This document shows, in pieces, positions 37,146 through 50,100 of a stretch of 64,000 bases of DNA. Position 1 is the stretch's first letter. Each line of letters opens with the position of its first letter. Source of the DNA: Manduca sexta (lineage: Eukaryota > Arthropoda > Insecta > Lepidoptera > Sphingidae). Location: assembly GCF_014839805.1 (NCBI RefSeq), contig NC_051135.1:14387291-14451290 (forward strand), written 5' to 3'. Position numbers and translations under genes: made by a program. The notes beneath the pieces are model-generated. The model worked only from the letters and a program-made list of their open reading frames with translations. It did not search any database and was not told where the DNA came from.

Positions 37146-37355
37146 GGTCAAGGCAACCTGACTCCACTAGACCTGATAGTAAGCGGAGTGGAATCTTGAT
37201 TTAGTGTCGACTAATGAGATTATCCGTTGCTAGTCGACACAATTATGGCGACGTTTGAAGTCGGATATACACAGGCTTATCCCGGAACGCGACACATTGA
37301 CGCCATTAAGGTGGAAACATCTGTATATGGTGGTCGTTATCCGGGCGGAAATAAA
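37146..37355. mobile_element. Interspersed repeat, family A (inverted relative to 6650)
   Basis: Reads 'ctccactagacctgatagta', 'tagtcgacacaattatgg', 'cggatatacacaggcttatc' and 'gtggtcgttatccgggcgg', the reverse complement of the family A order. Present again at about 60259-60465. Confidence 0.6.
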
Positions 37356-40157
37356 TATCTAAACACCATCAGTCCTAGTTTATTGAAACAGCTATAATAT
37401 GCCACTAATGCCTCTGCAAATGCACATTCGCCGGTCTTGTTTACAGCCTTTTAATATTCAAAATATAAATCAATTTTTAAAATAAATATTTATTCCTATA
37501 AGAATTACGTCATTTACAAAAATGGCAAATTTTTCGCAATTGCATTTAAAGCGCATTGCTATCTTAATATAAATATTATATGAAATATTATTACCACACT
37601 GAATGGTATTATTATTAAAAATGCCATATTATATTTAAATTTAGCTTTGCTTGTTAGTAGCATTGTATATTAGAAAGGCATATAATATAGACGTAGATTA
37701 AAGAAATTCATAACTAGATCTGAAGGTAATTAATGAGATTTCAAATTTAGTGAAGTGTAATATCCTAAAATTAAATTTAAAATAAATTCAATGACAAATT
37801 TAACTTTATTTTTACTCTAATTGCTACTTTATTCGCATTATTATTTTAAAATTAAATAAGTATATTTAAAGCAACTTTAATTTGAGAACATTGAACCTTC
37901 AGATCTAATATAAGCATTTTATATTTTAAAATGTACATGAAATTAAAGACGTGGCGTACAAAAACCGGGTAGGTACTCTCTTATCTTAAAATAATTAAAT
38001 ATTAGTGCAACAATATATCCAATAATATAGTATTCACAAAATATTAAATTTATAATATCATCCTTAATACTATAACATTGAAGTTTACCATTTTGCTCTA
38101 TCAGTTACTATAATCGAAGAAATGCTATTAAAATATTATCCAGGCAAAATCAATGCCGATATTTTTGTTTTATGCTACCTGTATTTGCATTTTAAACAAA
38201 ATACTTGTAAGTAATCAACAAGGCATTTCTTATTTACCCTATTCTTTAATTTAACTCCCTACTTTCGATAAAGTACCCCTAAGAATATTTCCCTGTTATT
38301 AGCTTCAATTTAATTTATATTCTTTACATATAACGCTTATTAGATTTAGGTCCTTATATCGATAGATCAATAATAATTAACTTTAAAAAGCACAATGTAA
38401 ATGTCTCATAAATACATAAGAATATACCTCAATCAATTTAATGGACTCTCTATATTAATAGTTCATCGCTGTTAATATTACTTAATCATTTAAAAGCGAT
38501 CAGTAAATCAGTTTGTGTGATAGAAACTTCACCATAGTTAACCTCTGCGTTGTTTGCGCCTTAGTAGAGCTATAGACCTAGCGATTATCTATGGAATGAT
38601 AGAATAAACTAGATTAATAATTGTATTATGATATAATCGATTTCACATAGCAATAAGCATTAAAAAATAAAAATCAATTTTCACTTCGCTAATATTTATG
38701 TTAATAAATTAACATTATGATATACAATATTTAATTAAGTCCCGACGGATTCAATTAATTGGAATAATTTTAATAATAAATTGAATATTCGTTGTTTCTT
38801 AAACTATATTTAATCTTTTAATTGTAATATTACGTAATAATATTATAGTGGACGTGGCATAACGATAATCTATTAAATAATATAAAATATATTGCAATAA
38901 TATTAGTACTCATTTCATTAAAATATATCTGTACATTTACTATCATAGTTTCAAACATAAAGTGTTAGGTGTGGCTTTTAATATTAAAATAAAATCATTT
39001 TCTAGATAATGATTTTAATATAAAGTATTTCATCAAAATAATACATTCTAAATAACCATATAGATGTTAAAATTAATTAATTTTGATATTGTAAGTGGAA
39101 CATATATCGTACATTTATATTCAAAACTACTTCACGAAATTATTAATAAATTGTAGACATTTTAGAATAACAAGAAACTGTGTCTCTAAACATGTCTATA
39201 TTTTACCAGTAATAATAAAATTTTACCCGGAAATTCGAGAAGTGCTTTACAATATAAATATATTATCTATAATAACCTCTATATTCGTAGGTAACTCGTA
39301 TATCGTTAGAGATGCATTAATTAGTCGAAACACAATGTAATATAAAATGTATTAATCTAATTGTTAAATTTTTATTCTTGTATTTTCGTTTATTTGTGTA
39401 CGTTATAGCTTTTAGAATAGCTATGTAAAATATTTAAAATTATATGTCAAATTATGTTTTGAAATGTATTCAGAATGTCAGAAACTGACGTAGGCACGAT
39501 TCAGTTTATATATTAAGTCCTTTTGAACGGGAATATCAATGTTTGATGTGAACTCATACCAATAAATATCATGAGACAAAATATGAATGGTTTTTAGATG
39601 AAAATATGTGGTCTATAAATATGGAATTCTCGACCCTATTACCTAAATTACTACCATATACAACAATGAATTATCATCCTAATATATCAGGATTAAATCT
39701 CATAATGCCTTGTAATTCTCTAGCTCGAATTTTACCAACCGTTATCTGGTTACATTTCACGATATAATTTCCTCTTGTATTTAGTGATAGTAATGAAATT
39801 ATAAATTATTAGCAATTATTATTATTATCTTACAACCATGATATGTCTAGTTGTACGTGAATGGACTGAATCAAATCAGTGATCGAATAAAATTGTTACG
39901 ACAAAAAACGATTTTTATTTTTTATAAATACTTTTCGAAATCCTTATATACGAGATAATTATGATAATGATTATTTATGTTTCCGCGAATTTTAGACATA
40001 AAGCTATTTACGGATTATCGTGGTTATTTATATTATTATTTTCTCTCGACGTTTCGAACTGACCAGTCAGTAAATAGTGTTATTTTAATTGTGGTAGTCA
40101 ACAAATACCATAACTCGACAATAACCATTATTTTTCTATAACTGCATAAAAGAACAA

Positions 40158-40550
40158 GCTAGTGGCTCGCTTGATGGCCAACACTGTGCATAGACAACTT
40201 TACAACTTGTAACACCATTTAAACGGTGGAATTACAAAGCTCTGTACTGCGCTCGTCATCTTCATTTTGATGTTAAGATTCAATACCTAGTAACTAAGCC
40301 TGTATGTTTCAAGCGAAACTGTTTTTCTTTATATGGACACGACAATGTTACCGCACTGCATCTGATGGTATATGCGGTCCCATAAAATGTTGACTGACGA
40401 GACATCATTACCCCTCGGCAGTCGACACAATTATGCCGGCCTGTTGGAACCGGATATATACAGACTGATCCTGGAACGAGACATACGTGGGCCACTACGG
40501 CGGGTTTTAACACCTTGTGTACGGTAATCGCTACAGGTATTAAATCCTAC
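40158..40550. mobile_element. Composite of partial repeat B followed by repeat A
   Basis: 40158-40290 has a worn family B order ('agtggctcgcttgatggc', 'ggaattacaaagctctgta', 'ctgcgctcgtcatct'). It is followed at about 40335-40550 by family A ('gtcgacacaattatgccgg', 'ggccactacggcgggtttta', 'acaccttgtgtacgg'). The same junction occurs in the duplicate copy at about 63262-63660. Confidence 0.6.
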
Positions 40551-40884
40551 CACCAGCAAACTTAATAATACCTGCACAAGATAGTTTGTTGGTACATATG
40601 GGTAAAGCTATGTTATCCAACTAAACAGACTAGCATAGACCTGGTAAATCTAACAAATTCTATTTTAGTTCAACACAAACATAAACGTAATCAATTCAAT
40701 GTACAGAACCTAACCTTTCTATGTAGTACTCATTATTACGAATGGAAATCAACCTATTAGTCAGCTCCAATCTAAATGCAAAATGAACCGTATATTTAAG
40801 GCAATAAAATCGAATGCACCTCTAAATTCAGGGAAAATTTCTGGACTTTCGATATATTCAACTTTGCGTCGTAATTGGAAGAAA

Positions 40885-42878
40885 TAGGTGTGTTATTTGT
40901 TTGGCAACGTAGGGTGAATGTTTGTTGACGGGGTGCGGTGACGCAGTTACCTATTAGTAATTAGTCAAATTAGAGAGGGTGACGTCACTGCGTAGGTGCG
41001 GGCAAATTGAGAAGTTTCGAGCGCTTTGATATGTTGACTGGTAATGTTAGTTTTGATAGGAATTGCTTTGACGATAGTATAATATCGAGTCTAATACCAG
41101 AAGTAAGTATAAATAAATTAGATGGGTTAGTTCATGAAATGTCTCTTATGTTAGAGTTTGTCTGAGTGGCGATCACCAATTTGTCTATATCTGCAGTTAA
41201 GTTTAGCGTTGTATTGTTTGTGATTTTGAATGGCATTAAGAGTATTTACTGGTCTCTGGGGCCTTATATTAAATGTGTAAGGATGGCGACTGCAGTACAT
41301 GGAGAGATTTGTAAATTAAAGTTTTTCAATTAAATAATTATAGGCACGACCCCTATATCACGTTATGGGATAGAATACAGGTGAAAAGTGGGTGCACTGA
41401 TTGCATCTCTGCCTATCCCTTTGGGGATAAAGGTGTGATGTGGATGTATAACTATACAATAACATAATAATCATGAGGCTTATCTTCAGCTAATTTCTGA
41501 CGTGATCCAGTTCTGTACAAAACCTATATTTTTTTTTCTAAATACAAACACTCGTACGTGTCCGGGTTTATCCCTCCCGTTGCTCGTCTAACGAACCCTT
41601 CACTAGACGTCAAGAGGTTTCGATATCACTCCTCGCTGCCACGGATTTTTGTTTTAATTACTCCGTTCGTTTGTTTATCCACTTTTATAGATACTCGTAT
41701 ATGTATAAAAATGTGAAATATTTTCTTCTAATTGTGTTTTTTTTTTGAGTGTGTATTTTTTGTCTCTACGTTGTAGTTTTGTAAGCAAGGTCGGTGAAAT
41801 ATGAAAACTCAATTTTTTTGGTCAAAATATTTATTCATTTTTATTTTTGAGATGTGTTATTGAAATTTTCTGTAGTTCGCATTGTATATTTTCCTTTGTA
41901 ATTCAGGATGACACAATATTTCTCGTATTTTACTTTCATTTTTAAATATACTGAGATGATATTCAGGTTATATTCATATTCAAAAGTAAAGCAAGGAAAA
42001 ATTCAGAGATGTTAAATATGTTTCTCAATTCTCATGTATTACAAGTCTTTAAAATGATCATTAAAAATATCTAAATGAATGTGTGAACACGTGTATTCGC
42101 CATCTACATTAAACATAATTATAAATTGTTGTCTATGTAATTTAAAAAATAATGTTTATTATTATAGTTGCAAAAAGGATATTTATAAAATTTCGGAAAT
42201 TACAATTGAGTGTAGATTGGAATGAGGGTGAATTTAAGTACATTTCTCAGAATATTATGTTAATACTAACTTCACGATAATTAATATCTAACTTTTTTTG
42301 TGTAAAAAACTAAAAAATATTTGCATTATGGTAAGTGGGTGTATAAGTGGACAGTGGGTTTACCTCGGTCGAGCTGGCTTAGTCCCGCTGATTAAAACGC
42401 CTAAAATGCGACTATCATATATTATCATATATAAGTTTCATACATAATATGGTAAAATATGTATATTATATTGTGCGTAGGTTTTAAATTCCCCAGACAG
42501 GTGTAGAAAGGGGTTCTCCCTGTCCACTAGTAGGGGGTGACCCCTAGGGTCCCAAGCGTGAAAATTTAACAAGCACCCGCCCTTAAATATTACAGAGCGT
42601 TTTCGAGTCTGCGAGGGTTAAAAGAATTATAAATAACTTGGTACATTCCACAATTCACTCGTTCATATTGTATTGCGAGGCTTACAAGATGCCTTTGTTT
42701 GGTTTGAAATAAATAACTTTGCTTTGCTATAAAAGAATTGTATAAGCGTAGAACTAAGTGGAATTTTTCAATTCAACATTTCTATACGCCACTGTATAGC
42801 GCAAGTCATCCTGAAACATAAAACAATCAACACGCTGGCTGTAATGGTTTTTAACCTTATATACTGTACTGCTTGCAC
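40885..42878. other. Upstream flank of the SLC51A-type gene; truncated SINE inside
   Basis: A moderately GC-rich part at 40910-41100 has a CRE palindrome (GTGACGTCAC, near 40979) and a strong splice-donor-like GTAAGTAT near 41102, so it could be a non-coding first exon; this is inference only. A truncated SINE family C copy lies at about 41340-41460 ('cacgttatgggatagaata', 'tccctttggggataaaggtg'). A GC-rich patch lies at 42490-42570. Confidence 0.4.
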
Positions 42879-43035
42879 CAGTGGCGAATGGCTCATATAA
42901 ACAGATTTCTCAGTTTCCCTTTTATAATTTATATTTAATTATCAATATAGAACTATTTGCAAACCGTATTTATGCATATTAGTACCTAATTGTTGAGTCG
43001 ATTTCCCTTTAGAAAAAATTAACTCTTCACCACTG
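42879..43035. mobile_element. hAT-like MITE (third copy)
   Basis: Starts CAGTGGCGAATGG and ends CTCTTCACCACTG. The flanks share only six bases (TTGCAC on both sides), an imperfect remnant of an 8-bp duplication. The interior is AT-rich and differs from the other two copies. Confidence 0.6.
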
Positions 43036-44102
43036 TTGCACACTGTTACTGACTAAGACACAGGAAAGGGTGCTATTCTTAGCTTGCTGACCCACGGCAG
43101 TTAATTACCTCAAGCAATCATTAAAAATACGTAGGTCTACATTTTCTGTGCCACAATTTTTATTGCGAATGACCTTATTTTAACACGTTGTTGAGGCTTA
43201 AAGTTCCCGTGTTATTTTCTACACGCAATGTTTATTTTCAAAGATTACGTTATTACCACACTTGTGAATTGCCACTGAATTTTTTGGAGAAAAATATTAC
43301 AGTATCCTGATATATCCTATGAATTTTTAATGTCACAATATAACAAAAATATATTTATTGTATTCCTACAATAAATAAGGCATAACGATATACGATTATT
43401 ATTATAACTTGTTATATTAATAATGCATTGACATAGGTATGTAGCTATTTATTGTTGTTTTGCAACATATCTTTGCACAGGGTAAAGCGTCATAGGAGAT
43501 ATAACTATGGTAAAGTAATTATATGGTTATAAATTATTTATAAATTTCCTATTAAGAAATGTAACAAACATACAAAGGGTAAATATTTGTTATTCCGTGG
43601 AGAATTGTGGCGCATCGATCCTAATCGCATTTCAATTAACAATGGAAACTTAACTAGATTGCCTGAGGTAGTCTGGAGCGAGCTAATAGTAGATTTCCTT
43701 TATGAACCTTATTCTGGTTGCTTTATATTTTATATTGATCAAATCACATTTCGTTTCATTAAATAAATGATTTGGTGTCATAAATGTTGCTAAAAGCTTT
43801 ATGTGCAATTCGTCCATAAAATAAACGAATCGCATACCAATTTCCATTTAGATATAATTTTAATATTGTTAATATGAATTAGTTTTCACGATATTAGACT
43901 TCGCGTAAACCTTGTCAGCTGTTCCCAAGCAACACTACACTGAGTACATACTAAGTAGCGAAAGCAACTATCAGTTCCATAGCATTGTAGTGTTGCTCGG
44001 TAACAAGTGGACAGCATCTGTGACGCATTAGCTTTGATATACAATATGCGTTAAATAGATTTGAGACTAGAGATCGTATGTATAATAAGTGTTTTGTTTC
44101 AG
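43036..44102. other. Intergenic or intronic DNA before the first visible SLC51A-type exon
   Basis: No coding exon recognised, although the missing N-terminal exon of the downstream gene may lie in this or an earlier stretch. A paired inverted sequence at 43921-44004 is listed separately. Confidence 0.4.
43921..44004. promoter_or_regulatory. Two X-box-like sites in an inverted repeat
   Basis: GTTCCCAAGCAAC (43921-43933) and GTTGCTCGGTAAC (43992-44004) both resemble the RFX-factor X-box (GTNRCC, spacer, RGYAAC). They are embedded in an inverted repeat whose perfect 12-bp core is 43928-43939 against 43986-43997. It sits about 100 bp before an exon. The function is inference; it may simply be the ends of a small MITE. 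Confidence 0.35.
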
Positions 44103-47100
44103 CCCTTGGCTACTACGCCTGGGGGCTATGGACGTACGGAGCAGTGGTGTTGACAGTGGTGTGCTTATTCTATGTGATCTCTATACAATCAGCGCTGCGG
44201 CATTGGCGAGAATGCTTCACTAATGTGGCCATATATTAGCTGTATATCCTGTAAGTTGCAGTATTGTAATATCTATTTTTTTATTGAAATATAAGTATGT
44301 AATTTCTATTTTTTCATTGAACATGTGGGCGTGGGCTATGAGGTCGTCGGTTTTGTTCCCAAGGCGAACAATTTTGTTGTTCGAAAAATATAAAAGATAC
44401 AAAATATTTTCTCTACATATTTTACAAAATGTTGGTGATTATAAGATTGAAATATCAATTAAGATGTAGGAGCACGTGCTATAAATTGTAGGTACCACTT
44501 CAGTGATCGAGGTATAATCATAATATTATAATATTAAAGGGAATCAAAATTTTATAGAAGAAATTCACAATTTTTTTTTTTTAACAAACGGGGAGGTGCA
44601 CCTTTATATCGCGGGGGTTATAGATTGTGTATTATATAGCGTGTTTAGCGTGATTTGTCTTGATGAGTATGTGTTAGGTAGAGGTGGAGGTACTAGTGAT
44701 TTAAAAAGATTGAAACGAAAATTAAACAACCTCCGACATAAAAACTTATAAAGAAAAAAAAAATTTGTTGGCCTTTAACCTATAAGTCCCCAATAATATT
44801 TTCATCCAAGCGTCGTCGCGTTAGTAGACTTAGCCCTGAGCTAGTGTATGAAATTCTCAGTGGTCACTCTGTTTTTCACAATATAGTCTTAAATCATTTT
44901 ATGGTTAAAACGGACGGTTTAACTTCACTACCTAAGGAACTTGTGTATAACCTACATTACAGTTCTCAGAAAAGCTGTTACACTCGTTTCTACATTTCCC
45001 TATACAAAGATTATGTAAGTCAGTTTGAAAGTTTAAGTACTCAGTCATTTGCACAGAATTATAACGTGTAATATAGAGTCGTAGAGTAATATAAAGTAAT
45101 CGGTTGCTTTCACCCTTAAGTGCTGTTGATTAGACAGAATTGGAACTATTTTTAAAAGGGTATTTTTGACAGTATATTTATTTATAATAAATTTGTAAAA
45201 GCATATACTTACATATTTATAACTTAAACGTTTAGTTCCTAGTTACAATTAGTAATCTATCTGTATAAACGTAGTTTTAAGCGTGTAAATAGGATTACAC
45301 AACAAACACGATGATCTTTATCGATGTTTATTGCAGTGTTCAAATTGCTTTAACCACATTAAACTGGTGAAAGTCGGAATGTAATATCTTAATGTAACGT
45401 GTTCTATAACGTTTGTTTTCCTTATGGGAAGTTGCAGAGGAATGACGGGTTGGGATTCTTGGTATCTTATAAGCTAATTAAACTTCATTCTAAATATATA
45501 GTAAGTAAATTCTGAATTAATTTAAGTCACATTATGTTATATTCAAAGCTAGTATGTGGTCTACGTTTCTAGCAGTGAGGTTTTTGCTTGTTCAAAATTA
45601 TAACTAGTTCTTGCTCCTTATTTAAACATATTTTGATTTAAATATCAATTGACAATAAACAATTTTTATATAATATCTTTCTCATGTTTCATTAGTCCAA
45701 ACTTAAACCCTTTAAATAAATTAAGTAAAATCTATAGTTCAAACTTTTAAATACCTAAACGAAGTGTCGCTTACTAAATTGAAAAGAGATTTGCGCGACA
45801 CCGCGGTCCGCGGGTCACTATTGCGTAAGGACTCGGCGAAATATTTTGCAACACGACCGAACATACGGCTCTTTGCGGCCGCGACCTAATTAATACAAAA
45901 CGTAGATTTCTTAAATACTATTGATTTTTGTAAGTAAATTGTATCATTTTTTCATAATTCGATTTCGAGTCTTACTAGATATGGCACGAAAAAACAAAAT
46001 ATTTGCGGAACAAACAATAATATGTTGCTGTGGGATCAATATGTGGCCTCTGAGTTCACAATCGGCACCTCTCCCTCTGCGTCACAGAAATAGTTTTTCT
46101 TAATTATGTTATAGTGAGTAAACAAGATACGGCATAACATCTGTGGTGTGATTGATAAAGCTATTGGAGTTATAAAAAAAGTATTGTGCTGTACGTTAGA
46201 AAATCGCATCAAATAATAATATTACTTCTCTAAGCGATCACTCTCGCTTGGAGGACATTTGGTGGTATTCCACTATTGGAAACGCACCCTTATGGAGGAT
46301 AGGTCGTACGTTGAATAAATTAATTTCGTAACACAGCCATTGTGAATACGTACTTGACCAAATTGCTTGTGAAGCATACATCGATGCCGTGGGATCGTTT
46401 GCAAATTATCCAAAACATTATCGGCGATAAATAAATATAATCACTACATGAATATTTTCTTTTGAATAACATTGACGCCTAAATTTAAATGAGATTAAAT
46501 TTATTTTTCCGTATTTTGCATTTTTTTACGAATTATAATGATAAACTACGTATGTATATAATATTATAAATCTATTCTTTATAATGATTCATGCATTACC
46601 TACGGATCATTATCTAAAAAAGATTTAGTAGCTTTAAGCGTGTGATATGAGATATTGTATCACAATCTATAATATCACATGCTAAATAACATAATCATTT
46701 TATTGTTGCGATTTGAAATCACTATCACCGTTAGTAATCGCGCCCAGCTTACAACCAGGTCAAGGCATTCGTCCCGTCATAGCTAAATTATAAATCGACA
46801 TAATTCTATAATTTCAGATCGTGGCTGCGGCAGGTTTCTTAGTTATAGTCTTGCCGAGATTTCGGTTGATCGCTGAGGCCATAGCTCAAGAGGCTGTCAT
46901 GATTGCCATGTATCATCTGTTCTGTCTGATGGTGTCGGAATGCGGCGGAGCTGACCGGGTCGTCAGGTAAATATTATATAATAATAATAATAATATCAGC
47001 CCTGTATTATATACTTGCCCACTGCTGGGCACGGGCCTCCTCTACTACTGAGAGGGAATAGGCCTTAGTCCACCACGCTGGCCTAGTGCGGATTGGTAGA

Positions 47101-50100
47101 CTTCACACACCCTCGAAATTCCTATAGAGAACTTCTCAGGTATGCAGGTTTCTTCACGATGTTTTCCTTCACCGTTAAAGCAAGCGATAATTCACAAAGA
47201 ATACACACATAATTTTTTAGAAAAATCAGAGGTGTGTGCCCTTAGGATTTGAACCTGCGGACATTCGTCTCGGCAGACCGTTCCACAACCAACTAGGCTA
47301 TCGCCGCACTACACACAGGTAAATATTACTGACATATATACCTACGTCCTGTTTGGCGTGGACATCTTCAACTTTTGCTGTAAGTGTTTAAGTCTTGACC
47401 CACCATAGTGTGGGTTTGCAGACTTCATATTACCTTAATAATTTTTCTGGAAAATTTTAGATAAATACGTAGATTTCTTTATGACGTTTCTCGTCAACGC
47501 TAAAACTAGCACTAATAAATATTGAATACACACATAACTTCGAAAAGTTAGAGTTGCGAGTGTTGACGGCGGAATTTGAACCTACGAAATACCCTATCGC
47601 TACTTAAAATTATTTTCCAATTCAATCTCGTGAAGTTTCGTGCGTTTACTATCCCATTATCGCAATTGTAGAAGTGTTTGACATAGGTACATATATCAGG
47701 TTTCTGATCATATCGCCACTTCCACTAATAAAAATATAACAGGATTGAATTGGCTTTTATTAAACCGAAGTCTGCAAAACAACGCGAAAGCATTGTGTAT
47801 TTTATGGTGATGGGTTTATGGTTATGAATTGGTTACCATAAAAAATATTTTTCAGATTTATGGGGTGTCTTATTTAGAATATCAGTTTCCATTGTATCAT
47901 ATGACATATTACACCAAAATTACCGTCTATTATATTTTGTAAATCTTATTTAGTACCAAATTAGTCATAGATTTTTCATTTATCCTGATTGTTAAATATC
48001 CCAATCATGATGACGATGGCTATTCAAGTGAGTAGTTTTTTAAGAAACCATAGATTTCGGTTTAATTATCTTTTAGCTACGTGACAAAAAATATTCTCCT
48101 GAATATTATTAATACCTACTATTGTCTCGGAAAAAAATGTAGTTTCAAATGTAAAGTTATTTTTTTTTTAACTTCTTGGACCGCCGTTGCAATGGTAGAG
48201 ATGGTAGACCGCTATGTTATTCAATGTAGACACTACTGTATGAGGAAGCCTGCAGCCGTCCCTAATGCTCCAAAGATGGCTACCGCGGAGTTTTCGGACG
48301 CTATATTATTAATAATACTATAAATACATAATACTTTTTACTCTTTTATCCCAAAGTATTTGTCACCTAATAAGAAATAAAGATGATGATTGTCTCAAGT
48401 GATTTGTTTCAGGCGTGCCCCGGATACAAGGTTAGAGACCAGGGTGCTGCCTTGCTGTTGCTGGCCGTGTTGTGTGATCCCCCGACCCAAATTACAGAAG
48501 TAAGTCTGATTGATTGCTTGCTTTGCGATATGTATGCAACTCAGTCAAATTTTCGTGAATTCTTTTCAGAATACTTATGGAATATGCGACCTCTAGAATT
48601 GACGATATTCTTTAAGTAGAATTAAATTATAATGATAACACTACTATTTACTTTAAAAATTTGAATACACATAAATCAAAAATATTCTGGAGTTCAAAGA
48701 CAACATTCTGATTCGACTTTTACTAGAGATATTTAATTTATAGCCGGAGAGTGTGACATATTTTTATCTCAGAAAAATGTTTATCGTCTCTGCAGCGGCT
48801 AATACATATTTTAAGAATTGTTTGATTCGGACCAAGCAGCGAGTAAATGCTAGTTACTAAGAAAAGAATAATAATTACACAATATTTTAAAAGTACCAGA
48901 GCGTGTACAGGTAGGTATTAAGAAAACCATTATATAACGACTGGCAAAATATTTAATTTTCATCCATTAGCTTTCAAGTAAATTGATTATTTTGTATGTC
49001 AACACGCTGGGTAATCTTTTAATTTCGTAATTGGCAAGATGATATCTACGATTAAGTAAATATAATTCCACATTTTCTGTTAAAACCATGCAATTTTCTA
49101 CCATAACAATTATCTAAGTGAATAATAGCTGCTTTTATATCGCCCTACCTTCTATTACTCCCAGACGAGTTTAATTATTACTGAATTTTAATAAATTAGT
49201 TGGTGAGGTACCTGCTTATAGTTGAATAGCATGCATGATAACAAACAGGAAAGAGCATTGGATAGACAAGCCAATAATTTGCTTCAATAATAGCAGACAA
49301 AGAAATAACTAGAGTTGAATATTATTTAAGAGGAAGACCTACACTTGTTGTAGGGCTCGTAGCAAAGTTCCTTTTTTACTATCGTTAACGCTAGCGTTGT
49401 ATTTATGAATGACATTTTAGCTATAGAGTTATCGTTAGGATATTATATCATTCCCCTGCATTTATTTTGTAACGTAATGATCATAGGAATTGTATGAAAT
49501 TGCATAGGGTTCGGTATTCTAAAATTTTAAAATTTTAGCGTTTTTCTATAACTGAGCATTTTAATATAGAATATTTACCTAATTTAAAAATATTAAAATT
49601 TATTTCAGGCGAAATTTGATGTGGGTGCGATATATAGTGTTACAAATGCCGATCGTTCAAGCGTTGATTTATGTTGTGTTGCTGGCTCTATGGGCAGAGG
49701 ACATGGTGAGTTGTATAAAACTCTGACTTGTTACTAAACCATATACTTGTACATTTATTATGGGCTAATGTTTTAAACACCAACTGATTAGAATATAATA
49801 TATGCTTTTTTCTTTAATATCATAATGCATTATTTCAATAGCATTTTGATAAACTATAAGCACATTGACACCTAGTCGTTTTGCTGAATAGGTTTTGTTT
49901 TATTTTTATTAAAAGATAGATGTAAATGTTTTTCTACAAAAAATATATAAAAACTCGTGAAATAAAGTAGTTGTTATCATAATGGCCCATAACTTTTAGG
50001 ATCTAAGAAATAGTATAATATTTTACATAACTGTAAAACGTGTTGAATTTCCAGATGTTATACCACCGTTATTTCGCGTACCTGCAGCCGTTTGTCGCAG

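Larger units (their letters stand above)
37130..40884. repeat. 3.75-kb duplicated segment, copy 1
   Basis: Nearly identical, in the same orientation, to 60243-64000, with scattered substitutions and small indels (homopolymer length changes near 37135 and 37448; a short replaced block near 40061-40085). The content is AT-rich non-coding DNA plus repeat-A pieces at both ends. The open frame 39095-39340 recurs in copy 2 only because the DNA is duplicated. Confidence 0.95.

Noticed and set aside
39095..39340. Frame conserved between 39095-39340 and 62178-62453
   Set aside because: The similarity comes from the duplication of the whole 3.75-kb block, not from selection on a protein; the surrounding non-coding DNA is equally alike.
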